Source of the DNA: Bigelowiella natans CCMP2755
Lineage: Eukaryota > Cercozoa > Chlorarachniophyceae
Direction of reading: 5' to 3'
NCBI GenBank assembly: GCA_000320545.1
Contig: ADNK01000875.1
Location: 62,001-126,000, forward strand
Length of the DNA stretch: 64,000 nt
Part shown: piece after piece, positions 1 through 12,800 of the stretch
Layout: each line of letters starts with the position of its first letter
Numbering within the stretch: position 1 is the stretch's first letter
The notes under the pieces: generated by a model
The model's input: the letters and a program-made list of their open reading frames with translations, nothing else
Database searches by the model: none
What the model was told of the DNA's origin: nothing
Translations under genes and position numbers: made by a program

Positions 1-1257
1 AAAGTCTCGCTAGAGCATTCGAGAGCTTTTCGGGTGAGCGCACGTACGAGATGTCCTCAGGATCCAATGGCCGGCTACCAAGTCCCAAGGAAAGATCGGC
101 GAACATCTCAGTGATTGCCCTGGCATTTACTTCGGCTGCCCAGCTTCCAGGCGCTGCTGGTTCCATGATTTGGACGTCATCAACCTTCAACACATCTTTC
201 AGAAGCATCAGGATATGGGTTCCGGATGCAAGCGCCACGAACACCTCTCGCCCTTCCGGTAGAGATGACGACGCAGGATTGAAGGACGGCAACACTGCCA
301 ACTTGTAGATGTTGAAACAACTCAAAGTTAGTCGTCGTTTGCTCAGGGAACGAAGGGGAAGGGAGGGGAGGGAGGGAAGTAAAGAAAGATAGATAGATAG
401 AGAGAGAGAGAAATGTATTGAATACGAACATACGTGATGTGCCATCCAACGAGAGATTTGGGTCCCGATGAGCATGATTGCATCGTACTTTCCCGTAGTA
501 ACAACAGCGCCATCTTTCATCATCACTGGCTTGGACGAGGAGGAAGAGGAGGAGGAGGAGTCCGCATTGCAGGGAGGGGAAGAGGAGACTCCTGCAGCTC
601 TCAACCGTTTCACTCCTGCTTCGTATTCTGATTACACATTATCATTAATTATACACAACCCTATTATTAAGAGTACATGCGAGAAGAAACAGAGACTTTA
701 AGTTGAAAACAACAGCAGCACTATTACTACCTGTTATCCTGCTCCTTCGTTTGTGCTGAAGTTTATTTTTACTCTGAATGCCTCTCACAAATGCCTGAAA
801 AGAGGAGGGGGTGGAGGAGGAGAGGAAGTAAAGTGAAGAGGATAGATGAAGGTGCAAAAGAAAAGGACAGGGGAGGCTGACAGAGATGGAATCAGGTAGT
901 GGCAAAATAGGTAGTGGCAAAATACTATATCTTTCCTTCTCGCGGCCCCCCGCCCCCCCCCCCCCCCCCCCCCCTCTCTCTCTTTCTCACACACACACAC
1001 ACACACACACACATAAAATATAAGTCATAACACTTAATATCAAGTAAAAGACCTGGAGTGTGTAGGAGGCTACCGTTGCGTGACGAAGGGAGAAGATGTT
1101 ACGGATACGCGTGTAAGCCTTTTTATACACAACAACAGACAAGTGAAGTGTGCTCAGAGAGAAGGGATATTATGAGCGAGGAGAACAAGCACATAATGAA
1201 TGAAGAAAAGAAGGATTATGTGATATTTCTTTCTTCAATTCCTGGGACAACATATTA

Positions 1258-1300
<43 letters not shown>

Positions 1301-1428
1301 ATGCGACATACATGATACTTCGTAAATATTTAGTATCTGTCCCTATATTATTACCTTGACGACTGCCATACAACGAACGAGCTTCTTATGAACGAGATGC
1401 CTGCGTGTGTGTGTATGTGTGTCTGTCT

Positions 1429-1471
<43 letters not shown>

Positions 1472-1489
1472 CTGGTCTTGCAATGACAA

Positions 1490-1529
<40 letters not shown>

Positions 1530-2121
1530 CACATCGATGATCGTAGTTTCCTTTTCTACTATTTGCTTTCAATTCATGAACATTCTGCTGTACAGTGCAG
1601 ATGCTCTACCGTTTGATGGCATGTCGCGCCTCGGTGTTGCCGACGATCTTCTTCGCCTCCATCGGGTTAAGGAGCCTCGAAACAACATCTTGCATGTTCT
1701 CCCGGAAGAAAATCTTAGTGAGTCCAATCTTGATGTCAGGTGCGGAAAGACCGAAGAAGAGGAATAAAACCGCCTCGCAAACATCACGGGGGTTTGCCTG
1801 CTTTAAATCGCTGCTGTCATCTCCAAAGCAGCAGCTGTTTTTGTATAATGCGTAGATTTTCTTGATTTCGATGCGGGTGGGAAATCCAAGCTTTATGATT
1901 TTCAACGCCTGGATGAGCCCCCCTGATTCCAGCTGATCTTCCACAAGCCTTGCAGCCTATTAACGGTGAACGATCGAACAACATGAGGAACAAAACACAT
2001 GAGGAGGAGGAGGAGGTGGTCGGGGAGGAGGAGGCCAAGAAAGACAAGATATAACGGGTGGAGAACTGCGTGCCGACATTGTATCTCCTAAATCTTTGTG
2101 TCATTTATTCAAATATATATA

Positions 2122-2169
<48 letters not shown>

Positions 2170-2915
2170 CACACTCACACACACACAGACACATTTCACG
2201 TATTATTTGTCTTTATTATATTCTTTTCCAAGTCGGCTTTTGAATTTTCTGCCCCTAGCCCCCCTCCTGTCTCTTACCCAAACGTCGCATTTTTTCTCAA
2301 GATTTGGCTTTATACAGCGAATGAATCTAGGCTCGGTGCCATCCTGCCAATAACAACAATGACAACAACAACAACAACAACAACAAATGTCGATGACGAC
2401 AGCAACGTCGAGGAGGACAAATCAAGAAGAAATCCTTGAAAATAGCAGTCAAAGACGGTGGAAGAAGACATGGGGTAAAGAGACTGCATGTGGGGCACGT
2501 GTTAAGGCCAGTACAACTATAAGCATCATTGTTACCATTACGCACATATCGACACGTGCGTGTGTGTGTGTGTTGTGTGTGTGTGGGGGGGAGCTTTCTC
2601 TCACATATAATCATCACCAGCTCATGCATCAGTCGTTTGAGCTGCCTCAGGAACTTTGCCCCTACAGTCTGGCTGCGCTTACTCGGTGATCGTGGCGATG
2701 GACGGTTTTTGATGGGAGAAGAAGAAGAATAAGATGATGATGATGTTGCTATTGACGATTGTCGCTGTGCAGCAGATGGTGATCCAAAGATGGCGGAGGA
2801 GTGCGAGGAACCCGAGAACATTGATGATGAAGTATGATTCTGCAGCAATGGTGATTTCACCTGAAATAATGGATGGATGCGGTCAATATGTTGATAAATA
2901 TTTCTCCCCCCCCCC

Positions 2916-2947
<32 letters not shown>

Positions 2948-2999
2948 ATTTCTCTCTCTATTTCTCTCGGCCCCTTCCTCCACTCACATAGGACACATA

Positions 3000-3059
<60 letters not shown>

Positions 3060-3331
3060 TGAATTGTTTCCAAGCCTAGTAGGATGCTACTATCTATCAC
3101 CTTTGTTGTCGGGAAGGCTAACCGGGGTCCACACAATAGCCTCCTGGATGTAGTCCTTTTGCTCCGAAAGCACGATCTTGTTGTTGAAGTAGTGCTGCGG
3201 ATTGGAAAGAAGGGAACACCCCATTGAGAGAGGAAAATCAACACTGAAATGCATCTCTTCAGAAGTTTTCAGACAGAAAGGCCTTCGATGTCGGATTACT
3301 AATCATCACCATCACCACCATTACTACCGCG

Positions 3332-3367
<36 letters not shown>

Positions 3368-5770
3368 GTCTTATACCTGCAGGCGCTCGTTGGTTAGGTT
3401 AATGCACAGCTGCTCAAAGCTGTTGTCTTCGAAAACCTCAAACCTAAGAGCGTCCAGCGGATCCTTATATAAGGCTATTTCGCGTGGATATGTTGCTATC
3501 TTGCTCTCCCTCACAAGCGTGCATAGCATGGTATCATGCTGCAATGGCATTTTGTAAGCTGTATTTTCGGAGTGAGATAACCCGAAAATGTCCAAGATCC
3601 CGATGTCTAAGATCTTCTTATCGCCATTCGAGTCACCTGGCGGAGAAAATGATAAAATTGATGATAATAACAATAGCTCCGATTCATTATTCATGAATGA
3701 CTGGTCACATTCTTACCCGCCATTGTGCTGTTGATGTGTGCTACAATCCAATCGAAGACGCCCTTATATATGCTCTATGTTTTGGACAAAATGAAGACAA
3801 GGTATTAGATACACGCACACACACACACACATACACACACACACACACACATGTAGATATATAGATATAGTACTCCAAGACCTTTGCCGTCGAGTCTCTG
3901 TTCACAACAGCGGCTTTTAGATCATACGGCTTAGCAATGATGGCTTCCCCGACCTAATTAGTAGTAGTCATATGTATCATCGTACAACTATGCGAACGGA
4001 TGATTGCAACCATCATACATGCTCTCTTTGCAGGATTATAATCCAGGGCATTTGCCAAGAAATTATTCGAAATCGGACTTGTTACGCTGAAGCCCCTACT
4101 CCTCTCTCCTCGCTTGTTATTATGATGTAAGACAACATACCTTGATGTGCCGGTAAGTGAGAAGAGTTCGGAGTGAGCCTAGGGAGATGCCAAAGAGTTC
4201 AGAGGCCATCTCGAGATGCTCCAGAGACTCTTGGGAAATCAGACAGTCCTCTTTCTCCTACGGTAATAAAGATGTGAGATGTCTTTGTATCTACTACCGA
4301 CGTGTGCTTCATTATTTTCAGGCATATGATTGTTCGCAATAAATGTAAGATATTACGTTCGTAATGAATTCGATGTTCCCGAGGTGAAGAATCCCTGCTA
4401 TCAACTGGAAGATCTGAAAGGGAAGAGAAGGTGGGAGGGGGGGGGGGGGGGTGTGAAACGACGGTGTCTTTCAGATAATAGATGCTTTGCTACCTGGATG
4501 ATCTCTTCGGATGAAAAGCGTGCTCTCATCATAGCGTTCTTGAGATGTCGAAACAAAACAGAATCTGGCTTTGTGTCTGCATGATCAGAGGAGGCAAGGA
4601 AGAGATAGGAAACCAGCTTGAGAAGAAGGAGATGGTGCGAACATTCTATGCTGATAACCCCCTATTCATCAGCTCTAAAGTGGTCTCAAACGGATCGCTC
4701 TCTCCTCCTCTCCTACCATCTCCCAACTGCTCCATGCTGCTATATTATTGCCTGGGATTGCGTAGCAATTGGACTGGTTGCAGTATCTGAAGTCCTGTGG
4801 CTGTTGTAGTGGTAGTGGTAGTGGTAGTAGTATTAGTAGTAGTAGTAGTAGTAGTATTGGGTCACGAAGGAAGAAAGGAAGAAATAAATCATACAAACAT
4901 TCAATCAGGAAGAGGGAGAATCCCAGCTTCTCAGCAACTAAATAACATATTCTTTAGATCATCAAAATAAAAAAATGCATTAATAGTAGGGAAATGGCAG
5001 GGATAGTCTCCGTTGTAGCAATAATCATCAGCATCGTCCTCATCAACATCATTGGCATAATTTACCACAACACCACTAACAACACCATCGTGATCTTATA
5101 CTACCGTGGTTAAGCCCCACTTTGAGCGCCTCTCTTTAGTCAGGCCCTGGACACATCATAGAAGGGGGGAGAGAAGGAGGAAGAACACCTTATCAAAAGG
5201 CAATAGGAGCAGAGGAAGCGAGGAAAGGATGATGGGGGTATTATTTTCTTACGTATAGGATTTGGTAAAACACGTGATAGTTGCGCTCCCCTGGACTCTG
5301 CAGCACCTGTTCCCACGCACAGCAGCATTCACTCTCACGATGACGGCGATAACCACAACAAACAGCGAACTAACGCCTGCAGCTAACTACCACTCGATGT
5401 ACATTCGTGAGTTAAAGTCTCAGGAGGAAATGTGGAAGTTATTATTTCTTCGGAATCGTGATATATTATCGACTACGATCACACAGATTATGTTGAGGGC
5501 CCCTGCGATGGTTGAGGAGCCATAACGCTACTAGACGAACAACAAAATCTTCTTGTATGTCGTTCAGAGCTCTACAAATCATTTTCCGAAAAGAATTTGA
5601 ATCATCAAGTCAATACCGATGCTGGCACACATCCACCGGTGTTACTGCTAGTACGCACTATAACTACGCTGTTTCTCCTACTACTACCACACGGGAAGTT
5701 TCCAACAGAAAAGTACTTATTGCAGAGCCTGAGGACGACAAATTTAGAATACTCACGGGAGGTGTGAGTA

Positions 5771-5807
<37 letters not shown>

Positions 5808-6111
5808 CATTATGATATATACGTAATGACAAAACCTCAACGAGCACCAAAATCTTCAGAAAGGAAAAGAAAATAGAATACAATTGACATAGATTATGTA
5901 GGGAAAGCATCGATGCTGCTAGACCTTGGATAATATACTTGCCATCATCATCTACAGTCTCTGCCGTATATCAAACGAACAGTACATTGTGTAATCAAAT
6001 AAATATGCGTCTTAAATACAATTCTCGAGATTTGACGCGCTCATATTTTCTTCTTGTCCCTGCTCTGCTTGCCTCTGAATTATCCTCTCCCCTCGCTTCT
6101 CAACCCTCTCA

Positions 6112-6154
<43 letters not shown>

Positions 6155-6384
6155 GTCTGTCTATGTTTGTGTGAATGATCCAACTTCCAAATTGCAGCTT
6201 TGTGAATTTGCCAAATCGTGAGCTGTTGTTATTCAGAACGGTCTTCGCGTTTCCGAAGGCCTCCTACAACAACAGCATTCATATGGTGTGACGAGGAGGA
6301 GGCCATTTGACTAGCAATGGACAACTTCGAAATCTCACCAGTTCTAAAAATTTCAACTCTCTCTCGCTCCCTCTCCTTCTCTTT

Positions 6385-6438
<54 letters not shown>

Positions 6439-7983
6439 TCCTCTGAATTTTTCCTTGCTTAGCAAGTACTATTAAATGGTTGTCGTCCTTATTTGCTGCT
6501 ACTACCAGAATTGGGTTAACTGCCAGTATCGACAGCACCCTCGCCTCTACTTCTTTTGCTTCCTATCATACGAACGTGTAGTACGCACACTGAATAATAA
6601 CTTATGAACATGAAACAACATGTGAGTTTGTGTGTGTGTGTGTTTGCTATCATTTTGTGCCTTTCCTCTTCCAAACTGCATACCCCATTCAATTCCAAGT
6701 CTTCTTCGTCGAAGTCATGGAACTCGATTCTAACAAATGAGATAAGAGAATGAAAGAGAAGGAGGAGGAGAAGGAGAAGGAGGGGGGTTAACCTTTTTTT
6801 AACTGCACTACTCCTACCCAATCGCGACACCCACAACCAATATGGTCGTAATAACTCTCAGACTTGAATGATGTCGCTAAATCTATTACGTGTGGTTGCC
6901 AGCTGCTAGTGAGGTGTTGGATTTTAGGGAAGTGGAGGACATCCGGCGCATTAGCTGCAGATGATAATAGAGGACGACAAGCAGAGAAAGATGAAGAGGA
7001 GGAGGAGGAGGAGGAGGAGGAGGAGGAAGAGTGGGCAAGAAGGGAAAGAGTTTTGGAGGGGGGGGGAGGGGATGAAGTGAGAAACTAACGATGATAATAA
7101 TTCATTCTGTACAGTGTTACACCATCAGCAGAAGCAGCAATATGCTACCTTCTTCGGTTTAGCTGAACTATCCGAGGGAGGACTACTTCCGTCAACCTTG
7201 TACAACCCAGGGGGGGGGTAGTAGGGGAGAAAAGGAGAGGGGATAAGCACAGATTACAATACAAAGGCATTGGTAGTTACGGTCAACATTCTGTCCGAGT
7301 AAGATCACGAATTAAAGATGAAATTGCATGTTGTATCCTTGAGCAAATGGCCATCATCGTATGCTCCTGCTATTGTTTATTTTGCGGGTGGCAAATAACC
7401 GTCACAGAGCTCCCTCTAGAAGTGGTGAACGCAAGATGCTTCATCAGGAGCTTCGCACTCTCCGATTTTCCCGCCCCTGACTCGCCGCACACGATAATCG
7501 ACTGTGATTTCTCCTTCAACGCCAGTGCTCGGAATCTATGTATTGTCACACATCGAAGGATACCGAAGAATTAGTGTGACGTGGATGGGCCACTACATAC
7601 ACAAGCACACGTGTGCAGGAGAAAGAGAGAAAGAGAGGGAGAGAGGGAGAGAGGAAGAGAGAGGAAGAGAGGAGAGAGAGAGGCACCACCACAGCGTGTT
7701 TGTGGTTGATGTATATCTACACTCTACTCTAAAATATTTTTAGGATAGTTGCTATTTTCCTCTACATACGCGTTCTCCGCAATGTTGTAGATGTGGGGTT
7801 CGACAGTCTCTCGCTTGCCCTTGGCGCTGTATTTTTCCATGAATTCTGTGGTTATTGGGACATATGATAGCTGTTGTTAAAGCAACAACGACTCCATGGA
7901 CTGCTATGTCAAACTATGCTATGGTGAGTCGAATCATGTTACGGCTCTGTTGTGCTGCTGCTACTGCTACCACCACCACCACC

Positions 7984-8041
<58 letters not shown>

Positions 8042-8445
8042 GTTATTCATAATAATACAAGTGGAGCAGTATTAAGAGTTGGAACTACCCGTTCCGTAGT
8101 ACGGCATAGACTTGTAAGGGTTAACTGCAACCAGGATCGATGATACGCTGAGAGAAGAAGAAGAGACGATGAGAAATAAATGAGTAACCGTAGTCCGTGG
8201 GAGTAGGTGTAGTTAAGTAAACCTTGTATATATCTGGCCCCTTGAATATCTCACATGGAGATTTTGGATGACATCGGGCATCTCGAGGTGCAAAAGCGAT
8301 CCGAGGTCCTGCAAAAAGAAATAGGTCAAGGTAACCGCAAATCCTTAATAGCTCTACACTCTTATCGTTATCTTCTCACAGGAACTCCGTCTGTTGAATT
8401 TCCTTGCTCATTTCCTCCCTCGAGCTTGGAATCTGCCGACATCAT
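1..8445 (-). CDS. Divergent myosin heavy chain, multi-exon, 3' end beyond window
   Basis: Actin-based motor. Reading 8445 downwards, exons give in order: an acidic start (8445-8380), [12 protein letters not shown] (8308-8223), [11 protein letters not shown] (about 7833-7765), the P-loop GESGAGKSE (about 7532-7390), a Ser-rich loop-1 insert (7193-6690), switch I EAFGNAKT with NNSSRFGKF (about 6274-6200), [12 protein letters not shown] (about 5302-5251), [13 protein letters not shown] (4417-4358), [15 protein letters not shown], the switch II exon [10 protein letters not shown] (about 3640-3584), [20 protein letters not shown] (3443-3377), relay helix and loop to about 3099, Ser-rich loop 2 with [14 protein letters not shown] (2871-2640), [10 protein letters not shown] (about 2338-2281) and the converter with LTKIFF (1960-1609). 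Tail exons follow at 630-445 and 302-1; one neck exon near 1111-1071 is doubtful. Between relay loop and loop 2 the usual roughly 110-120 residues are absent. All introns fit GT-AG. The class cannot be assigned by eye, and joining the tail exons to this gene is inference. Confidence 0.9.
949..1013. repeat. Compound microsatellite C-(TC)-(CA)
   Basis: A poly-C run, then TC repeats, then CA repeats, within a presumed intron of the myosin 3' region. Confidence 0.9.
1260..1526. repeat. (AT)n, (GT)n and (TA)n microsatellites
   Basis: AT repeats at 1260-1296, GT repeats at 1435-1466 and TA repeats at 1492-1526, between myosin exons. Confidence 0.9.
2125..2166. repeat. (TA)n microsatellite
   Basis: About 20 TA units in a myosin intron. 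Confidence 0.9.
2907..3059. repeat. Compound C-(TC)-(TC)-(AC) microsatellites
   Basis: A poly-C run, TC repeats, a short spacer, TC repeats again and AC repeats. They fill most of the intron where the missing myosin motor segment should be encoded. Confidence 0.9.
3301..3367. repeat. (ATC)n trinucleotide repeat
   Basis: An imperfect and then perfect ATC run in a myosin intron. Confidence 0.85.
6115..6436. repeat. (TC)n and (AC)-(AT) compound microsatellites
   Basis: TC repeats at 6115-6150 and AC followed by AT repeats at 6386-6436 flank the myosin switch I exon. Confidence 0.85.
7968..8030. repeat. (ACC)-(ACT) trinucleotide repeats
   Basis: ACC units pass into ACT units in a myosin intron. 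Confidence 0.85.
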
Positions 8446-9478
8446 CAGGCCCTAGCGTGCAGGGGGAACACTGACCAGAGCAGTAATTCTGATAGAAAAC
8501 GATGACGTTAACATGATTTGATGGGAGAATCAATCAATGACGGTGGTTAGAGCTTGTGCTAATGCAGCTTATGATAGAGTAGGACCTTTATCAACAGATT
8601 CGACGTGGAGAGGGAGAGCTCCAGCTGGCTACCTTTTCACAAATTAGATCAAAATGTCCTTGAATTATCTCAAACGACCTAGAATTTTCATTGTCGCATC
8701 CTGAAATATTCTTGAGCTAAGCACGATGTTCCCTTTTACCGACCCGTGACCCGACACTTGACGAAGCGTTTCGTTTTCCTAACATCTGGACCTGTAGAGA
8801 GAGAAGATCTCGGGGGAGGCATGCCATCCAGGCTCGTTGGTGCTTGCAAATGATGATGGTGAGTTTTGATGACGAAAATATCATCAGCTGCCCTTCTTAG
8901 AAAATGTCACATGCCAAAATTTCTGATTTTTGAACTTTGAACATTTTTGGGGGAAAACACGTTTTCACACTCATGCTGGAGTAGTGTCACATTTTCATGT
9001 TTCATGATGTTCTAACAGCAAAGAGTAGACTTGACGTTATTACAACTTGCAGCGAAACATGACAATTTTGCAACATGCTCTAGTCTGGTAGTGCTTGTTT
9101 TCACATGCACCATGCAGCTAGCCAGGCTAGCAGGCTAGCAGGGCTAGAGGGGGTCCTCATTGTTTTCAGTTCGAGGCACTGGGTGCAAACATGCTAGTGT
9201 GCCGACACAGACCGCACGTGCTAGCGTGTCGATCTGATGTGCACACAGCTAGACAGCACAATCGTGTCACCGTGCAGACCGCCACGCTAGCACGCACTGT
9301 GCGTAGCTAGCTGTAGCTAGCACAGCGCATGCTGCTGTCCTGCATGTCACGCGCTAACAACATGCATGCATGTCTAGTCTAGTAGTGTGTGCATCTAGCT
9401 AGCTAGCTTAGCTAGTTAGACGTGTTGTGTTTATCATTGCAATGATCACACATCCACACGCGACGACACGCATCACAT
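8446..9478. other. Intergenic: myosin 5' flank and CTAG/GCATGC-rich island
   Basis: No coding signal is visible. About 8446-9100 is unremarkable. About 9110-9478 is dense in CTAG, GCTAGC, GCATGC and TGCA palindromes. It matches in texture the piece at 15196-15466 on the far side of the retrotransposon, so both look like halves of one island 3' of the PhoPQ-related gene, split by the insertion. Confidence 0.6.
9475..9478. repeat. Target-site duplication, left copy (ACAT)
   Basis: Four bases ACAT directly before the 5' LTR match the four bases directly after the 3' LTR (15192-15195). This is as expected from integrase-mediated insertion and defines the element ends. Confidence 0.75.
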
Positions 9479-9804
9479 TGTAGCGCGTACCACTACGCGG
9501 GCACAAGTCACGTGCGACAACAAAGGGGTTGTCGCGGATATAGAATATAGATAACGTAGATATTAATACAGCATAGGCACGTGGGTTCCGGCGGGACTCA
9601 TGGCAGCACACCGGAAGTGTGCTGCCCCACGTGCGGCGGCATTCGCGAAAGCTTCGCGAATGATTACGCAGTGCACGATTTAATAAAAATATAATCTTTA
9701 ATAAAAATAAACACAACTCTTCAAAAGGAAGCAAACGTGCCTTTCCCCCCCCCTGCCTACTTGTGCACGTAGCGCCTCGGCCTGTGAACACCTTACGCGC
9801 AACA
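9479..9804 (+). repeat. 5' LTR
   Basis: 326 bp, TG...CA. It contains two hairpins: a nested one at 9577-9634 (outer arms GCACGTGGG / CCCACGTGC, inner arms GGCAGCACAC / GTGTGCTGCC) and a second at 9641-9661 with 9-bp arms. Two AATAAAAATA-type stretches near 9682-9712 are candidate polyadenylation signals. A run of nine C near 9745 is the same length in both LTRs. Confidence 0.95.
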
Positions 9805-9830
9805 ACCTTTGGCTTCCACACACGGGAAAC
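9805..9830 (+). other. Candidate primer-binding site
   Basis: Just inside the 5' LTR, TGGCTTCCACACACGGGA begins about six bases after the LTR end. A tRNA primer-binding site is expected to begin with TGG, the complement of the CCA tail. I could not identify the tRNA. Confidence 0.45.
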
Positions 9831-9843
9831 GATTTGACTAACA

Positions 9844-12800
9844 ATGTCACAGCAGCTAGAAGAACAGCAGGACTTTGGCTCGCAGGCCGTGCAAGGGCAC
9901 GAGCAGAAACAGGAAAGGAAGGGCGATACGGACGCTAAGGAAGGAGGAGGAACACCTCCACAGGCACCGCCGGGACCAGCACCCGGGATTAAGAAAGCAG
10001 ATGCAGCAGCAGAGGCACTGGAGAACTTCTACGAGGCGGACGACGAGGACGTGGCCGCCGAAAGCAAGAAGGTCGTAATGGCATTACGAGCCTTGCGACC
10101 CAGGGCGAGCAACTACGCCAAACTGAAAGTATCGATAGAATACAAGTATCAGACACATGATGTTTGGGCAGCTATCATGCAGGACATCATGGATTACGAA
10201 GCAGACTTACCTCCAGAGTGGGCAGCTTTGTTTAGGAACGACGGGGGTCTGGGCGCCTCGCGGGGGACGACCCAGAGCACCGTCAAGCAGCAGCAGCCGG
10301 TACAGCGGAACACCCAGTTCATGTCTGTTAAAACAGCACCGGTTATGATAACGAAATACAACGGGAAAAGAGGTGAGGCAAGGAGGTGGTGGAAGAACGC
10401 TAGGAGTATACTCTGCGACTTTACCCCTAACCCCACCGAAAACGACAAGCTCAAATGGCTAGCTATAATAAAGCAAGCCATGGACCTTTACGAGACAGGC
10501 AGGACCCGGATCAGGCAGCTAGAGAAAATACACACTACAGTTAGTGGGCTACGAGACGTTGAGGCGATAATGAAGGCTTTTGTAAATGAACAGGATGCTA
10601 ACTCCCTACCCCAGGCTATTAGAAAATACAGAGCAATGATGCAGCATGAGAGAGAACCTGTTAGAGACTTTGCCACGCGCTTCCAGGATATGATCGACGA
10701 ACTACATGATTTTAATTACAACACAGGTGATGATCAGGCAAGGTTTGAAGAGTTCAAGTTAAAGATAAAGGAATCCACTTACGTTACGGAGAAAGGCTAC
10801 ACCACGATGGAGGCAGCAGTGCAGGCTATATCCCTACGCGAGCAGGAGCAGGACCGCAAGTTTACCAGCCCTAAGGTACCTGGCATAGGAAACATTAACG
10901 CTATTAAGCCGCAGCGAGACTGGTACAAGGACAGGGAAGGTAACCGACGTTGCGGATACTGCTCACGTAAAGGGAAACACACCGCTAAAGACTGCAGAGA
11001 CAGGAAAGAAGGACGACCCAGGATGACGATCAGGCAGCTCAACGAACACTACGAGAAGTTAAAGAGAAAGAAAGGCAGAGGACAAGGATATAACAACAGC
11101 AAATGGCAAGGCAGCAACAACGGGAAGAACAATAAATATAAGAACAAAAAGCAGAACAGTATCAATGCTATACAGCAGCAGATAAACGGAATATTAGATC
11201 ACCTTAAGCAGGCGCCGACGAAGACAGCAGTACCAGCAACGCAGGACCAAGACAAGCCCATGACCCTAGACGACATAAAGAACTTAGGAGTATGCAACAT
11301 TAATGACGAAGACGCTAACAGGACTATCAAAGTTGCTATGACCAAGGTTAAAGTTAAAGACAGCTACGGAGACTACAAGAAACTACCTGCCCTTTGGGAT
11401 AGTGGCAGCATGCCGAAGTCCTTCATAAGCCTAAGCACAGTAAGAAGGTTAGGACTATTGGATCAAGTGACTAAGAAAGAACGTAAATATGCTCAAGCAG
11501 ACGGAAGCTCTTCCATGAAGACCGTCGGTGAGCTAATGCTAAAGCTACAGATACCTGGCAGCGACGCGGAGACCCAAATCAAGACCCGAGTAGCCATGAC
11601 TTTATCCATGGAACTACTCCTCGGACAGGATGCCCTAGAAAAATTAGGGGGGATCATATCATTCTACAATCACAAGATATACTTTGCTAAGTTGCCAAAG
11701 AAGTCAGGCAGGACCATCAGCCAGAACATGATACGGCTTGACGAGTGGACCTCTGAGTCAAGCGTTAATGCGTTAGAGTTTATGGACCTAGCGGACAACA
11801 AGCTACCTACACCTACCGAGCTACGGAAGAAGAACCCCGGCAAGACCATCCGACAGATAACGGAGCTACTGGACAAGACCCCCCCAGCTGATGATTGGGA
11901 TATCGACAAAGGCAAAAAGTACATTAATAAAATATTAAACGAGAAGTACTCTGACATCACCAAGCCGACGACGAAGCCCTCCAGCAAGCTTACCCCAGTA
12001 AAGATCGAGCTAAAGAAGGGATACGAAGAGTGCATCATCAATGACCCAGAACATAGGCGACCGGAAGCGGACTGGGAAAAGATAGAGTGGCAGATCAATG
12101 AATGGGCAAAGGAAGGGAAGATAGAGCCAAGCAACTCACCATGGAACGTGAGACATGTGCTAGCTAAGAAACCTACTTACCCTTTCTTCCGCCTGGCGCA
12201 CAACTTCATCCGCCACAACCGAGTAATAAAGAGGATCCAGACACCTACACCAAGGATAGATGACGTTATTGAACACGTCATAGGATACAAATACTACTCT
12301 TCCCTAGATAAAAATGAATCATACATGCAGACACCCATCCACAAAACCTCCCGCCCCATTACCGCGTTCTCCAGCAGGCACAGGAAGTGGCACTTCGTCG
12401 TATTCCCTTACGGCCTAAGCATATCAGGGGATGCGTTCAGTAGTCAGAACTACAGGGCATACACACATGATGGGATGGCGTCTGTGTTGTGGGTGTTTGT
12501 GTTTGTGTATGTGGATGATGACATAATATGTACCAACACAGTCGTCGCTCAGATCTTCCTCCTGGAAAATATATTTATTAGGTTTGCACACTTCGGTTTT
12601 ACTATTAGACTGCAGAAGTGTACATTCCTAGCTACAAGAATCAAGTGGTGTGGATATTACCTGGAGCAAGGCCGCATCACCCCAAACCCCGAGAAAGTAG
12701 CAGCACTACAGCAAGCCCCTAAACCTAAGAATGCAAAGGAGTTAAAGTCATTCTTGCAGACTGCAGCTTGGATACTACGTAGGTTCTCCCCTACCTACGC

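Noticed and set aside
1569-1787. Short frames on the wrong frame over myosin exons
   Set aside because: They are shadows of the converter exon, which has a clear motif in another frame.
2098-2439. Frames encoding poly-Tyr-Ile, poly-Val-Cys, poly-Ser-Leu, poly-Thr and similar across the window
   Set aside because: They are translations of AT, GT, TC and ACT microsatellites in introns.
9408-9821. Minus-strand frame of 137 codons, and its near-twin at 14819-15178
   Set aside because: Both lie inside the two LTRs and are the same antisense frame repeated. There is no domain, and it runs opposite to the element's coding strand.
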